A DNA stretch of 64,000 bases from Micromonospora chersina (GCF_900091475.1 NZ_FMIB01000002.1:2790001-2854000); one strand, 5' to 3'. Counted from the stretch's first letter, positions 42,094 through 52,006 are shown. Numbers and translations: made by a program. Notes: generated by a model not told the origin, from the sequence alone.

Positions 42094-43674
42094 TCAGCTG
42101 ATCGCCTCGCCGGCGGGGGCGGGGGTCTCCGCGTCGGCGCGGTGCGCGCGGATCTTGTGTCCGACGCTGGTGAGGCAGCGGCCGCTGGACAGGTCGAACT
42201 TCCACCCGTGCAGCTGGCAGGTGAGCTGGTCGCCGTCCACGATTCCGAAGCGGCTCAGGTCGGCCTTCAGGTGCGGGCAGCGGCGCTGCACCACCCAGCC
42301 GTCGAGGGTGATGTCCTCGGCGTCGACGGCCCGCTCGTGCTCGTCGTACCAGCCCTCGGCGTACTGGAGCCGCTCCTCGGAGAGGCACTTGAAGAACGCG
42401 TAGACGAACTCGTTGTACTGGCCGATCCGGGCCGCCGAGAACCGGCAGGACAGGAAGAGCGAGTTGACCCAGTCCACCTCGCCGATGTGCAGCAGGTGCT
42501 CGATGAGCGCCCGCTCGGTGCGGAACCGGTAGCGGACCTTCTCGTCCGCGTACGGCCGGACCTCCTTGCCCGGGAAGTCCACCACGATGGATTCGACGCT
42601 CTCGCCGTCGTAGCCGACCAGGTCGAAGCGGACCGGCCCGCCCACGCCCTTGGCCAGGTAGATCGACTCGTCCAGCAGCGGCTCGATCCGGCGCTTCATC
42701 TCGCCGAGCACGTCGACCTCGGGGTGCCGCCAGGACGCCTTCTCCGCCTCGATGACCGGGCGCTTGCGCTCCCGCATCTCCTCCAGGTGGGCCCGCTTGT
42801 TCGCGAAGAACTCCTCGACCGGCACCGGGTGGGTGGTGGTCGCGCCCTCGGTGGTGACCTCGGCGACGCTGCCCGGCAGCAGCACGATGCCGTTGGTGCC
42901 GCCGACCTTGGCGTACTCCGACAGGAACACCGACTGGTCGGGGAAAATGTTCCCCTCGTCGCCGAAGACGTCGTTGAACTGGTACAGCTCGTCGTCGAGG
43001 AAGCAGGGCGGGCCGGCGATCGGGAAGACGTGGTCGGCCTTCAGGTCGTCGATGTAGCGCCAGGTGCGGTCGAACTGCCGCTCCCGCTTCTGCTTGCCGA
43101 ACGCGGTCTTCGCCGCCTGCGGCAGCTCGTAGACCATCGGGTACCAGATCGCGCCGGAGAACTGGAGCAGGTGGGCGTGCACGTGGCCCAGTTCCGCGAA
43201 GACCGTGAGGTCGGTCGGGCGGGCGTCGTTCTGGTTGAGCAGCCGGACCCCGTCGTACTCGACCCACAGCGACGAGTCGCCGATCGGGCCGTCGGTCGGG
43301 CTGGTCAGCGCCTGGATCATGATCTTCAGGCCGCCGGGCAGCTCCACGACCTGCTCGTTCGGGGCCTTGAGGAACTTGGTGAAGCCCAGCTCCCGCAGCT
43401 CGTCCTCCATCTCCGAGGTGGGGAACTCGGGCAGCAGGACGGTGGCGTCCTTGGAGATGTGGTCCCGCAGGTGCTTGGCGTCGAAGTGGTCCCGGTGCAG
43501 GTGCGACACGTACAGGTAGTCGCACTGGCCGAGGGTCGCCCAGTCGAGCTGGGAGTTGTCCGGGAAGGGGAACCAGGAGGCGAAGTAGGCGGGATTGACC
43601 CACGGGTCGCACAGGATGCTGCCCGCGGGCGTGTCGATCCGCATGCTGGCATGGCCCGTACCGGTCACTCGCAC
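42094..43674 (-). CDS. Metallo-beta-lactamase-fold protein with C-terminal Rieske [2Fe-2S] domain
   Basis: A 526-aa cytosolic protein. An UlaG/CMAH-like metallo-beta-lactamase core has HLHRDH (H58, H60, D62, H63). A middle helical region follows. A C-terminal Rieske domain has the cluster ligands C466, H468, C486 and H489 (CPH ... CQLH). The same two folds occur in CMP-sialic acid hydroxylase but in the opposite order. An oxygenase or hydroxylase fed by a reductase is a reasonable guess; the substrate is unknown. The GTG at 43674 has GAGGGG 6 nt upstream, which is better than a TTG at 43689. Confidence 0.9.
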   Translation of the reverse strand: MRVTGTGHASMRIDTPAGSILCDPWVNPAYFASWFPFPDNSQLDWATLGQCDYLYVSHLHRDHFDAKHLRDHISKDATVLLPEFPTSEMEDELRELGFTKFLKAPNEQVVELPGGLKIMIQALTSPTDGPIGDSSLWVEYDGVRLLNQNDARPTDLTVFAELGHVHAHLLQFSGAIWYPMVYELPQAAKTAFGKQKRERQFDRTWRYIDDLKADHVFPIAGPPCFLDDELYQFNDVFGDEGNIFPDQSVFLSEYAKVGGTNGIVLLPGSVAEVTTEGATTTHPVPVEEFFANKRAHLEEMRERKRPVIEAEKASWRHPEVDVLGEMKRRIEPLLDESIYLAKGVGGPVRFDLVGYDGESVESIVVDFPGKEVRPYADEKVRYRFRTERALIEHLLHIGEVDWVNSLFLSCRFSAARIGQYNEFVYAFFKCLSEERLQYAEGWYDEHERAVDAEDITLDGWVVQRRCPHLKADLSRFGIVDGDQLTCQLHGWKFDLSSGRCLTSVGHKIRAHRADAETPAPAGEAIS

Positions 43675-43908
43675 CGCAGTCCCCCTCAAAAAGACAATCA
43701 GGCGTACGTCAAGACGCTACCGGAGGCAGTGTGGTCACCGTCCCGCGACGCCGGTAGTGGCCTTCCGCCCCGGCGGGACGGGTCCAACGGCCCGGGTCGC
43801 CGGGTGGGCCCGGGGATCCGGGCCGCCGATCAGGGCGGACCCCGCACCGGGGCCGCCACGGGGCGTGCCAGACTAACCGGAGATCCGATCGCGAGGGAAG
43901 GACCGACA

Positions 43909-44133
43909 GTGGCAGGAAGCGAGCCGGTAACCGCGCCAGATCAGCACAAGCCCGGACACCGCAGGTCCGGACGGATCGGGGCGGTGCTGTCGGCGGCGGT
44001 GTTGGTGCTCATGGCGCTCTGCGGCAACCACGAGGGCAACGTGGAGAACATCTGGCTGTTCGGGCTCGCGGCGCTGCTGCTGGCCGTCGTCATCGGCGAC
44101 GCCGTGCTGCGCCGCAACGGCCTGCGGTCCTGA
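43909..44133 (+). CDS. DUF2631 small membrane protein
   Basis: A 74-aa protein. A polar N-terminus (GSEPVTAPDQHKPGHRR) is followed by two hydrophobic segments around the NHEGNVENIWLFG turn, ending RRNGLRS. This matches the actinobacterial DUF2631 family, usually found near dxr/cdsA. Function unknown; the membrane location is evident. GGGAAGG is 7-8 nt before the GTG. A strong terminator follows the stop. It is easy to miss because long shadow frames cover the same DNA. Confidence 0.88.
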   Translation: MAGSEPVTAPDQHKPGHRRSGRIGAVLSAAVLVLMALCGNHEGNVENIWLFGLAALLLAVVIGDAVLRRNGLRS

Positions 44134-44168
44134 CCGGCCCGCACTCGCCCGGTACGCACGAACGCACG

Positions 44169-44198
44169 AGGGCCCGCCCCCGGTCGGGGGCGGGCCCT
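44169..44198. terminator. Terminator hairpin between DUF2631 and divIVA-like genes
   Basis: Perfect 14-bp arms (44169-44182, 44185-44198) around a 2-nt centre, followed by TTC on the plus strand. It can serve both convergent genes. Confidence 0.85.
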
Positions 44199-44229
44199 TC
44201 GTCGTTGCTGGCGGGCGTCGCCGGCGGGG

Positions 44230-45315
44230 TCAGCGGCCGAGCAGGATGTCCTGCACGTCCTTGAGCGCGGCGTCGACCTCGGCCTCGAAGTAGCCGCCCT
44301 GCACCAGCCCGAAGCGCAGGGTGTCCAGGTCCTTCGGGTTCACCGGCATCGGGTTGCGGCCCTGCATCCCGCCGAGCAGGGTCTCGAAGAACCTGTCGAC
44401 CTGGTCGGGGTCGTACCCGCTGCCGAACCGGCGCACCTGGAAGCTGCGGCGGATCTGGTCCACGCGGTAGAGGTCGCTGCCGGGCGGGCCGGCCATGGGC
44501 GGGCCCACCATCGGCGGACCGGCCATCCCGGGGCCACCGCCGTAGCCCTGGTCGGGGGCGCCGTAGCCCTGGTCCGGACCGCCGTAGCCCTGGTCCGGGC
44601 CGTAGCCCTGCTGCGGCAGCGGCGGCGGGCCGGCCGGGCCACGGCCGCGCGGGTCACGCAGGTCCCGCTCGGGCATCCGGATCTCGGCGGTCATGTCGGT
44701 GCGGCCGTGCCGGCCGGCCTCGAAGCCGTCGAAGCCCCCGTCCTGGCCGTAACCGCCCGGGCCGGGGGGCAGGCCGCGGGAGGGCGGGCCGCCGTGCCCC
44801 ATCGGGGCGCCCGGACCCATCGGGCCGGGGCCACCCGGGCCGCGGGGCGCGTCGTAGCCGCCGCGCGGGCCGTCGTACCCGCCGGCGAAGGCGCCGGTCG
44901 GCTCGTCGTAGCGGTTGCCGTAGCGGTCGGCGGGCGGGCCGGCCTGCGCGGGCATCGGCCGCGGCGGCATCGGGGGCTGCGGCACCGGCGAGAGACCCCG
45001 GTCGTCACGCATCGGCGGGCCGAGCCGGTCGGCCATCCGGGGGTCGCCACCCCGCCCGCCGGGGGCGCCGGAGCGCTCCTCCAGCTCGGCGAGCTGCCGC
45101 TCCACCCGGTCGAGGTGCAGGTCCACCTGCCACTCGTCGTAGCCGTTGAAGCGGACCCGGAAGACGACGTCGTGGACCTCCTGGGAGGCCACGGGCGCGC
45201 CCACCGGCTGGCCGGCGAGTGTCGCCTCGACCCGGTCCAGGAAGGCGTCCACCTCGTCGACCTTGTATCCCCGGCGGAGCGCCTTACGCCGGAAACGCTG
45301 ACCCTGACTCGCCAC
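44230..45315 (-). CDS. DivIVA-domain protein with low-complexity linker
   Basis: A 361-aa protein with DivIVA-type motifs at both ends: FRRKALRRGYKVDEVDAFLDRV (residues about 8-29; quoted in part) and, near the C-terminus, FQVRRFGSGYDPDQVDRFF. Between them lies about 190 residues of Pro/Gly-rich linker with PDQGYG repeats and a run of MAGPPM/VGPPM. DivIVA proteins mark negatively curved membrane and organise polar growth (Wag31). This one lacks the long coiled coil of Wag31, so it is more likely an accessory polarity or scaffold factor. It lies next to rlmN-cdsA-frr-pyrH in a conserved actinobacterial neighbourhood. Confidence 0.88.
   Translation of the reverse strand: MASQGQRFRRKALRRGYKVDEVDAFLDRVEATLAGQPVGAPVASQEVHDVVFRVRFNGYDEWQVDLHLDRVERQLAELEERSGAPGGRGGDPRMADRLGPPMRDDRGLSPVPQPPMPPRPMPAQAGPPADRYGNRYDEPTGAFAGGYDGPRGGYDAPRGPGGPGPMGPGAPMGHGGPPSRGLPPGPGGYGQDGGFDGFEAGRHGRTDMTAEIRMPERDLRDPRGRGPAGPPPLPQQGYGPDQGYGGPDQGYGAPDQGYGGGPGMAGPPMVGPPMAGPPGSDLYRVDQIRRSFQVRRFGSGYDPDQVDRFFETLLGGMQGRNPMPVNPKDLDTLRFGLVQGGYFEAEVDAALKDVQDILLGR
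44541..44613. repeat. In-gene direct repeats coding PDQGYG units
   Basis: CGTAGCCCTG occurs at 44541, 44562, 44583 and 44601 (spacing 21, 21, 18 nt), coding tandem 6-7-residue units on the minus strand in the DivIVA-protein linker. Confidence 0.75.
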
Positions 45316-45336
45316 TATGTCTCCTGGTCTCTACCG

Positions 45337-46482
45337 CTACGCCGTTGCGGCGCGTGGGTCGCTGTCCCTGTCCTCGGCGGCGGCGAGCTGCCCACACGCC
45401 CCGTCGATCTCGCGACCCCGGGTGTCCCGCACCGTGGTGGACACCCCGGCGTCGCGCAACCGCCGGACGAACTCCCGCTCGACCGGCTTCGGGCTGGCGT
45501 CCCAGCGGCTGCCCGGAGTCGGGTTGAGCGGGATCAGGTTCACGTGGGCCAGCTTGCCGGCCAGCAGCCGCCCGAGCAGATCGGCTCTCCACGGCTGGTC
45601 GTTCACGTCCTTGATCATCGCGTACTCGATGGACACGCGACGCCCCGTCGTGTCCGCGTAGTCCCACGCCGCGTCCAGCACCTCGGACACCTTCCAGCGC
45701 TGGTTGACCGGCACGAGTTCGTCGCGCAGCTCATCATCGGGGGCGTGCAGCGACAACGCAAGGGTCACTGAGAGGTCTTCGCTGGCCAGTCGGCGGATGG
45801 CCGGGACCAGGCCGACCGTGGAAACGGTGATGTGCCGCTGGGACAGGCCGAGCCCCTCCGGAGCCGGTGCGACGAGCCGGCGGATCGCCGCCACCACCCG
45901 CGAGTAGTTGGCAAGCGGCTCGCCCATGCCCATGAACACCACGTGCGACAGGCGCGGCGGGGAACCGGCCACCGCCCCCGAGGCGGCCACCCCGGCCAGG
46001 TAGACGGCCTGGTCGACGATCTCGGCGGTGGACAGGTTGCGGGTCAGCCCGGCCTGGCCGGTCGCGCAGAACGGGCAGGCCATGCCGCAGCCCGCCTGGC
46101 TGGAGATGCAGACCGTCACCCGGTCCGGGTAGCCCATCAGCACGCTCTCGACCAGCGAGCCGTCGTGCAGCCGCCAGAGCGCCTTGCGGGTGGCGCCGTC
46201 GTCGCAGGCCAGCTCGCGGACCGGGTTGAGCAGGGTGGGCAGCAGCGTGCCCGCCAGCCGCTCGCGCGTCGCCGCCGGCAGGTCGGTCATCTGCGCGGGG
46301 TCGCGGACCAGCCGGCCGAAGTAGTGGTTCGAGACCTGCTTGGCGCGGAACGCGGGCTCACCTAGCTCGGTGACGAGCGCCTGCCGGCCCGGCAGGTCCA
46401 GGTCGGCGAGGTGACGGGGTGGCATCGCGGGCCGGCGGCCGCGGGCGTCGGGGTCTACGGAGATCAGCGGGAGGCTCGTCAT
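45337..46482 (-). CDS. rlmN: 23S rRNA (adenine2503-C2)/tRNA (adenine37-C2) methyltransferase, dual-specificity
   Basis: A 381-aa radical-SAM methyltransferase that methylates A2503 of 23S rRNA, and A37 of some tRNAs. The cluster motif CxxxCxxC is seen as CGMACPFC, and the conserved C-terminal Cys used as methyl carrier is in DGACGQL. The middle motif [10 protein letters not shown] is intact. The ATG at 46482 begins MTSLPLIS; the upstream open frame is cdsA shadow. It lies between divIVA-like and cdsA genes on the same strand. Confidence 0.97.
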   Translation of the reverse strand: MTSLPLISVDPDARGRRPAMPPRHLADLDLPGRQALVTELGEPAFRAKQVSNHYFGRLVRDPAQMTDLPAATRERLAGTLLPTLLNPVRELACDDGATRKALWRLHDGSLVESVLMGYPDRVTVCISSQAGCGMACPFCATGQAGLTRNLSTAEIVDQAVYLAGVAASGAVAGSPPRLSHVVFMGMGEPLANYSRVVAAIRRLVAPAPEGLGLSQRHITVSTVGLVPAIRRLASEDLSVTLALSLHAPDDELRDELVPVNQRWKVSEVLDAAWDYADTTGRRVSIEYAMIKDVNDQPWRADLLGRLLAGKLAHVNLIPLNPTPGSRWDASPKPVEREFVRRLRDAGVSTTVRDTRGREIDGACGQLAAAEDRDSDPRAATA

Positions 46483-46540
46483 GGCGCGTCCAGTCTGACA
46501 CGCCGAACGGGGGACGCACCTGTCCGCGGGTGCCGAATCG

Positions 46541-46562
46541 GCACCGGCCGGGCGGCCGGTGC
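46541..46562 (-). terminator. Hairpin after cdsA
   Basis: Perfect 10-bp arms GCACCGGCCG / CGGCCGGTGC around GG, 25 nt past the cdsA stop and about 60 nt before the rlmN start; could partly separate the two genes. Confidence 0.55.
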
Positions 46563-46586
46563 GACGCCAGCCGCGTGATTCACGCC

Positions 46587-48053
46587 TCAGCCCGCCATCG
46601 GCACGAAGACGGCCAGCAGCAGGTACGCGGTCGGCACCGCGAAGAGGATCGAGTCGAGCCGGTCCATCAGCCCGCCGTGCCCGGGGAGCAGGTTGCTCAT
46701 GTCCTTGACCCCGAGATCGCGCTTGATCATGGACTCGGCGAGGTCGCCGAGCACCGCCGCGACGGAGATCGCCACCCCGAACACCGCGCCCCACCAGGGC
46801 GCCACGTCGAGCAGCAGCCAGAGCAGCAGGGCGCTGCCCGCGGCGGCCGCCGTCACCGAGCCGGCGAAGCCCTCCCAGGACTTCTTCGGGCTGATCGTGG
46901 GCGCCATCGGGTGCTTGCCGAAGGACACACCGGCCGCGTAGCCGCCGGTGTCGGAGAGCACCACGGCGACCAGGGTGACAAGCACCCGCAGGTGGCCGTC
47001 GTCGGGGGCGGCCGCCAGCATCGCCGCGAAACCGCCGAGGAAGGGCACGTAGACCGCGATCAGGGTGGCCGCGGTGAGGTCGCGCTGGTAGTTGCCGGGG
47101 CCGTCGCCCAGCCGCCAGATCATCGTGCCCAGCACGGTGACCAGCAGGCCGAGGCAGAGCGCGTCCGGTCCGGCGAACCAGGCCAGCCCGATGGTGATGA
47201 CGCCACCGGCGACGAGCGGCACCAGCGGCGGGTGGGCGCCGCTGCGGCGTACCGCGCGGGCCATCTCCCAGGAGCCGATCGCCACCGCGGCGGCGATCAC
47301 GGCGAGGAACGCCGGCAGGTAGAAGAAGAGCGGCACCACGATCGCCGCGCCGAGGGCAAGCCCGACGCCGATCGCGGCCGGCAGGTTGCGGCCCGCCCGG
47401 GAGGTCTTCGGCTGGACGGTCGGGGGACGGTCCGCGCTGGCCCGTCGCCGGCCCCGCGACCGGCGGGCCGCCGGCTGCTCCGGGTCCGGTCCGGGCTCGT
47501 CGCGCACCGGCGGGAGCTGAGTGGTCGGTTCGTCCCGTACCGGGGCGATCTGAGCGGTCGGGTACTCGTCGTCCCGCGGGGTCGCCTCGTACCGTTCCCG
47601 CGGGTCGGCGTCCCGGCCCCGGTCCCGCGGGGCGTGGTCCCACTGGTCGCGGTCCCGCGGGGCGTGGTCCCACGAGTCCCGGTCCCGCGGGTCGTGGTCC
47701 CAGCGGTCCCGGTCCGCGGTCCGGAAACCGGCCGGACCGGCGTCCCGGTGGCGTCGTCCGGCGTCCGCGTGACCCGCGTGACCCGGGCCGCGGGGGGCCG
47801 GCTCGTCGCGCCAGCCCCGCTCGGGAACCGGCGGTCCGTCATACGGCCGGCGACCGCGCGGCGCGTCGTAGGCGTCCACGGGCCGGGCGTGCGGGTCGGC
47901 GGCGGGGCGGCCGGGCGGACGCGCGTACGCCTCCGGCCCGGCGTCCGGTCGGCGCCAGGGCCCGGGCTCCAGGTCGGTCTCCGGCCAGGGCAGCGGGGCC
48001 GGGCGGTCCCAGCCGCGCGGCTCGGCGTTGCCGTAGGGGTCGGGGTGGGACAT
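46587..48053 (-). CDS. cdsA: Phosphatidate cytidylyltransferase with long disordered N-terminal extension
   Basis: Makes CDP-diacylglycerol for phospholipid synthesis in the membrane. Residues about 222-488 form the CdsA core with about eight helices, ending in the signature [14 protein letters not shown] plus [13 protein letters not shown]. The first roughly 220 residues are hydrophilic, Arg/Asp/Pro-rich and disordered, including three perfect-period 10-residue units (DRDxWDHxPR at 114-143) and two PVRDEP boxes. Most CdsA proteins lack such a tail. It follows frr in the conserved pyrH-frr-cdsA order, but 256 nt separate it from frr and no gene is visible in that gap. Confidence 0.95.
   Translation of the reverse strand: MSHPDPYGNAEPRGWDRPAPLPWPETDLEPGPWRRPDAGPEAYARPPGRPAADPHARPVDAYDAPRGRRPYDGPPVPERGWRDEPAPRGPGHAGHADAGRRHRDAGPAGFRTADRDRWDHDPRDRDSWDHAPRDRDQWDHAPRDRGRDADPRERYEATPRDDEYPTAQIAPVRDEPTTQLPPVRDEPGPDPEQPAARRSRGRRRASADRPPTVQPKTSRAGRNLPAAIGVGLALGAAIVVPLFFYLPAFLAVIAAAVAIGSWEMARAVRRSGAHPPLVPLVAGGVITIGLAWFAGPDALCLGLLVTVLGTMIWRLGDGPGNYQRDLTAATLIAVYVPFLGGFAAMLAAAPDDGHLRVLVTLVAVVLSDTGGYAAGVSFGKHPMAPTISPKKSWEGFAGSVTAAAAGSALLLWLLLDVAPWWGAVFGVAISVAAVLGDLAESMIKRDLGVKDMSNLLPGHGGLMDRLDSILFAVPTAYLLLAVFVPMAG
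47625..47714. repeat. Three 30-bp tandem units within cdsA
   Basis: The units code [20 protein letters not shown] and [10 protein letters not shown] on the minus strand; the DNA copies share long blocks such as GGTCCCGCGGGGCGTGGTCC, so recent expansion is likely. Confidence 0.8.
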
Positions 48054-48309
48054 CACGCACCGGCAGGCGGTACGGGAGCCACCACATGACGCAAGACCAA
48101 GACCATCCCCTACAGCCGCGAGCAGTTCCGGTTGACCGGCCCGACGGCCGGCCGATCCCCGCCGTTCACCCGGTGGTGGGGCGGGAATCGTGCCGAGCCT
48201 ACTGCACCCGGGAAGCCCGCACGGCGGACGCCGCCCGGCACGACGACGGCACCGGGCCGCCACCCGTGTCGGGCGGCGGGGCACCGGTGCCGTGGCGGTA
48301 CGCGGGCGC

Positions 48310-48867
48310 TCAGACCTCGAGCAGCTCGTTCTCCTTGTGCTTGACCAGCTCGTCGACGGTGGCCACGAAGCGCTGGGTCAGGTCGTCCAGCTCCTTCTCC
48401 GCGCGCCGGCCCTCGTCCTCGCCGACCTCGCCGTCCTTGACGAGGCGGTCCAGTTCTTCCTTGCCCTTGCGGCGGATGTTGCGGACGGCGACCTTCGCCT
48501 CCTCGCCCTTGTGCCGGGCGACCTTGATCATCTCTCGGCGCCGCTCCTCGGTCATCTGCGGGAGCACGATGCGCAGCTGGTTGCCCTCGTTGTTCGGGTT
48601 GACCCCGAGGTCCGAGTCGCGGATCGCCTTCTCCATGGCGTTGATCTGCGAGTTGTCGTACGGCTTGATGATCACCATGCGCGGCTCCGGCACGGCGATG
48701 GACGCCATCTGCGGCAGCGGGGTCGGGCTGCCGTAGTAGTCGATGACGATCCGGGAGAACATCGCGGCGTTGGCGCGACCGGTGCGGATCCCGCCGAACT
48801 CCTCTTTGGCGTGCTCGATGGCACGCTCCATCTTCTCCTCTGCCTCGAGGAGGGTGTCGTCGATCAC
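48310..48867 (-). CDS. frr: Ribosome recycling factor
   Basis: Splits post-termination ribosomes together with EF-G. The 185-aa protein is full length, with the three-helix bundle signatures [26 protein letters not shown] and the C-terminal [13 protein letters not shown]. It lies downstream of pyrH on the same strand, the standard bacterial order. The ATG at 48867 is preceded by a purine-rich GGAG-type stretch. Confidence 0.98.
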   Translation of the reverse strand: MIDDTLLEAEEKMERAIEHAKEEFGGIRTGRANAAMFSRIVIDYYGSPTPLPQMASIAVPEPRMVIIKPYDNSQINAMEKAIRDSDLGVNPNNEGNQLRIVLPQMTEERRREMIKVARHKGEEAKVAVRNIRRKGKEELDRLVKDGEVGEDEGRRAEKELDDLTQRFVATVDELVKHKENELLEV

Positions 48868-48952
48868 CGGTCTCCTCGCCTCCTTCTGTGCTCGTGGTGG
48901 GCTGTGCGGTGCTGCGGTTGTCGGAGGACCGCTGCCGGCTCGGCGGAACCGG

Positions 48953-49720
48953 TCAGGCGGTGATCAGCGTGCCGATCTTCTCACCGCCGACGGCACGGAC
49001 GATCGTGTCGTCGCCCTGGGCGCCGAAGACCAGCATCGGCAGGCCGTTCTCCATGCAGAGGCTGAACGCCGCGGCGTCGGCCACCCGCAGGTTGCGGCGC
49101 AGCACCTCGGAGAAGGTGATCGAGTCGAGCTTGCTCGCCGTCGGGTCGATCCGGGGGTCGGCCGTGTAGACGGCGTCCACGCCGTTCTTGCTCATCAGCA
49201 CCACGTCGGCGCGGATCTCCAGCGCCCGCTGGGCGGCCACGGTGTCCGTGGAGAAGTACGGCATCCCGGCGCCCGCGCCGAAGATGACCACGCGGCCCTT
49301 CTCCAGGTGCCGGATCGCCCGCAGCGGGATGTACGGCTCGGCGACCTGGGCCATGGTGATCGCGCTCTGCACCCGGGTCTCGATGCCCTCCTTCTCCAGG
49401 AAGTCCTGGAGGGCCAGGCAGTTCATCACGGTGCCCAGCATGCCCATGTAGTCCGCGCGGGCCCGGTCCATGCCGCGCTTCTGCAGCTCGGCGCCGCGGA
49501 AGAAGTTGCCGCCGCCGACCACCACGGAGACCTGCACGCCGCGGCGTACCACGGTGGCGATCTGCCGGGCGATGGCCTGCACGACGTCCGGGTCGACGCC
49601 GATCGCGCCGCCGCCGAAGACCTCACCGGAGAGCTTCAGCACCACCCGGCGGGCCCGACCGGGCGGCGGAGCGGTGGGATCATCCGCCGCCAGGCTCCGG
49701 TCACTCACAACCTGCGTCAT
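48953..49720 (-). CDS. pyrH: UMP kinase
   Basis: Phosphorylates UMP to UDP in pyrimidine nucleotide synthesis. The 255-aa amino-acid-kinase fold protein has [22 protein letters not shown], and the UMP/ATP region [13 protein letters not shown]. The ATG at 49720 (MTQVVSD) is preferred over one at 49738 because of the AAGGGGCGG box. It sits between tsf and frr. A hairpin at 49793-49838 lies between tsf and pyrH. Confidence 0.97.
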   Translation of the reverse strand: MTQVVSDRSLAADDPTAPPPGRARRVVLKLSGEVFGGGAIGVDPDVVQAIARQIATVVRRGVQVSVVVGGGNFFRGAELQKRGMDRARADYMGMLGTVMNCLALQDFLEKEGIETRVQSAITMAQVAEPYIPLRAIRHLEKGRVVIFGAGAGMPYFSTDTVAAQRALEIRADVVLMSKNGVDAVYTADPRIDPTASKLDSITFSEVLRRNLRVADAAAFSLCMENGLPMLVFGAQGDDTIVRAVGGEKIGTLITA

Positions 49721-49792
49721 CCGACCCGCCCCTTCCATCGCGCACCCCGTGGGCGCCGCGTACCGCGTACCTGCCGCTGCCGACCCTATGTG

Positions 49793-49838
49793 ACGAGGAG
49801 GCCGCGGTGCCTGTCACGTACACCGGCGGCCTCCTCGT
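49793..49838 (-). terminator. Hairpin after tsf
   Basis: Perfect 13-bp arms (49793-49805, 49826-49838) with a 20-nt loop that can pair further, in the tsf-pyrH gap. Partial termination or RNA processing is likely because the downstream genes are essential. Confidence 0.7.
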
Positions 49839-49884
49839 CGAAGATTTCCCTGCGCCCGGCCGCGTCATGCGTCCGGGCCGCGGC

Positions 49885-50712
49885 TCAGGCCTGGCCGACC
49901 TCGAACCGCACGAAGCGGGTCACCTCGATGCCGGCGTCGGCCAGCAGCTGCTTCACCGTCTTCTTGTTGTCGGCGACCGACGCCTGCTCCAGCAGGACGA
50001 AGTCCTTGAAGAAGGCGTTGACCCGGCCCTCGACGATCTTCGGCAGCGCCGCCTCGGGCTTGTTCTCCTCGCGGGCGGTCTGCTCGGCGATGCGCCGCTC
50101 CGACTCGACGGTCTCGGCCGGAACCTCGTCGCGGGTCAGGTACTTCGGGCGCATGGCGGCGATCTGCATGGCCACGCCGCGGGCGTCCGCGTCGCCGGCC
50201 TCGTCGGCCTTGCCCGAGTACTGCACCAGCACGCCGACCGCCGGGGGCAGGTCCTGGCTCTTGCGGTGCAGGTAGACCGCGGTGGTGCCGTCGAGCTTGG
50301 CGAAGCGGTTGAGCACCAGCTTCTCGCCGATCTTGGCGGACTGCTCCTGGATCAGGTCGGCCACGCTCTTGCCGTCGATGGTGCTGGCGAGCAGCTCCTC
50401 GGCGTTGTTCGCGCCGCTGGCCACACCGTGCTCGACCAGCTGCTGGGCCAGCGCGATGAAGGCGTCGTTCTTGGCGACGAAGTCGGTCTCGCAGTTGAGC
50501 TCGAGCAGCGCCTGGCCGGCGTGGGCGATGAGGCCGTTGGCCGCCGTGCGACCGGCCCGCTTGCCGACGTCCTTGGCGCCCTTGACGCGCAGGATCTCGA
50601 TGGCCTTGTCGAAGTCGCCCTCGGCCTCCGTCAGCGCCTTCTTGGAGTCCATCATGCCGGCGCCGGTGAGGTCGCGGAGCTTCTTGACGTCCGCGGCGGT
50701 GAAGTTGGACAT
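49885..50712 (-). CDS. tsf: Elongation factor Ts
   Basis: Nucleotide exchange factor for EF-Tu. The 275-aa protein has the N-terminal UBA-like domain ([18 protein letters not shown]), the core motif [13 protein letters not shown] (here [14 protein letters not shown]) and the C-terminal half ending [12 protein letters not shown]. Downstream of rpsB in the usual rpsB-tsf-pyrH order. AAGAGAGAG precedes the ATG by 2-3 nt from its end. Confidence 0.98.
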   Translation of the reverse strand: MSNFTAADVKKLRDLTGAGMMDSKKALTEAEGDFDKAIEILRVKGAKDVGKRAGRTAANGLIAHAGQALLELNCETDFVAKNDAFIALAQQLVEHGVASGANNAEELLASTIDGKSVADLIQEQSAKIGEKLVLNRFAKLDGTTAVYLHRKSQDLPPAVGVLVQYSGKADEAGDADARGVAMQIAAMRPKYLTRDEVPAETVESERRIAEQTAREENKPEAALPKIVEGRVNAFFKDFVLLEQASVADNKKTVKQLLADAGIEVTRFVRFEVGQA

Positions 50713-50797
50713 GACTCTCTCTTCGGTGTTTGAGACTGCGTTGGGATGGTCTGGCTGCCGGTTACCCGGATCCGGGCCGGTTGTGCCCGGCGTACCC

Positions 50798-50840
50798 GTC
50801 GCGCCCCACCGGCCGCGAAAACGGACGGTGGGGACGCGAC
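50798..50840 (-). terminator. Attenuator-like hairpin between rpsB and tsf
   Basis: Arms at 50798-50811 and 50826-50840 pair over 14 bp with one bulged base. The position, immediately after rpsB, fits partial termination that sets the rpsB:tsf ratio. Confidence 0.55.
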
Positions 50841-50847
50841 GGCGCGA

Positions 50848-51696
50848 TCACTCCGCGGCGGCGGTCGCCGGCTGCTCGGCGGTGGTCGCCGGCTGCTCGT
50901 CGGCCTTCTTCGGCTCCTCGAGCAGCTCGCGCTCCCACTCGGCCAGCGGCTCGTCGGCGCCGACCTGGCCCGGCTCCGGCTTCTCGTCGCCGCCACGGCC
51001 ACGGCCGGAGCGGGCGATCAGACCGTCGGCGACGGCGGCGGCGATGACCTTGGTCAGCAGCTCGGCCGAGCGGATGGCGTCGTCGTTGCCCGGGATCGGG
51101 AAGTCGACCTCGTCCGGGTCGCAGTTGGTGTCGAGCACGGCGATCACCGGGATGCCCAGCTTGCGGGCCTCGTCGACGGCGATGTGCTCCTTCTTGGTGT
51201 CGACGATCCAGACCGCGGCCGGGAGCTTCTGCATGTCCCGCAGACCACCGAGGGTCTTGGTGAGCTTGATCTTCTCGCGGGAGAGCTGCAGGGTCTCCTT
51301 CTTGGTGTAACCGGCGGCGGTGCCGCTCAGGTCACCCAGGGCCTCGAGCTCCTTCATCCGCTGGAGCCGCTTGTAGACCGTCTGGAAGTTGGTCAGCATG
51401 CCGCCGAGCCAGCGGTGGTTGACGTACGGCTGGCCGACCCGGGTCGCCTGCTCGGCGATGGCCTCCTGGGCCTGCTTCTTGGTGCCCACGAAGAGGATGC
51501 TGCCGCCCCCGGCCACCGTGGTGCGCACGAAGTCGTACGCCTTCTCGATGTAGTCGAGGGTCTGGCGCAGGTCGATGATGTAGATACCGTTGCGCTCGGT
51601 GAAGATGAAGCGCTTCATCTTCGGGTTCCAGCGCCGGGTCTGGTGCCCGAAGTGGACACCGCTTTCCAGCAGCTGACGCATGGTCACGACGGCCAT
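50848..51696 (-). CDS. rpsB: 30S ribosomal protein S2
   Basis: A 282-aa protein, full length plus an actinobacterial acidic Ala/Glu/Pro-rich C-tail. S2 motifs are [22 protein letters not shown] (quoted in part), [25 protein letters not shown] and [13 protein letters not shown]. First gene of the rpsB-tsf-pyrH-frr cluster. AGGGAG is about 8 nt before the ATG. A stem-loop occurs in the presumed leader. Confidence 0.98.
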   Translation of the reverse strand: MAVVTMRQLLESGVHFGHQTRRWNPKMKRFIFTERNGIYIIDLRQTLDYIEKAYDFVRTTVAGGGSILFVGTKKQAQEAIAEQATRVGQPYVNHRWLGGMLTNFQTVYKRLQRMKELEALGDLSGTAAGYTKKETLQLSREKIKLTKTLGGLRDMQKLPAAVWIVDTKKEHIAVDEARKLGIPVIAVLDTNCDPDEVDFPIPGNDDAIRSAELLTKVIAAAVADGLIARSGRGRGGDEKPEPGQVGADEPLAEWERELLEEPKKADEQPATTAEQPATAAAE

Positions 51697-51729
51697 GGTG
51701 GGTACTCCCTGTTCATCCCTGGTTGTCCC

Positions 51730-51748
51730 GTCCGGCCGGCGGCCGGAC
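51730..51748 (-). promoter_or_regulatory. Stem-loop in the rpsB leader
   Basis: Perfect 8-bp arms GTCCGGCC / GGCCGGAC with a GGC loop, about 34 nt upstream of the rpsB start. It may be an S2 autoregulatory element, but no known motif can be matched by eye. The rest of the roughly 310-nt gap to the next gene (51697-52006) shows no gene. Confidence 0.3.
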
Positions 51749-52006
51749 GCCTGGCGCCCGGTCGTCGGCCATGGTGGGCCCGATCAAGATCGGGACCAGG
51801 GAGGCCGCCGCCCCACGAGAGGTCCGTGGAGAGGGCGCGCGAGGTCGACCGCGCGAGGCGGTCGCCAGTCGACCAGTGTACGCCCCTTCTCCGCCCTCCG
51901 GTCCCGGGGCTCGGGAACCCCCATTCCGCCCCTTTCGGGACGCCCGACGCCGCCACGCCGGGACCGGACAACCGGTGCCGACGGGGCGGCTCGTTCAGTC
52001 GACGGG

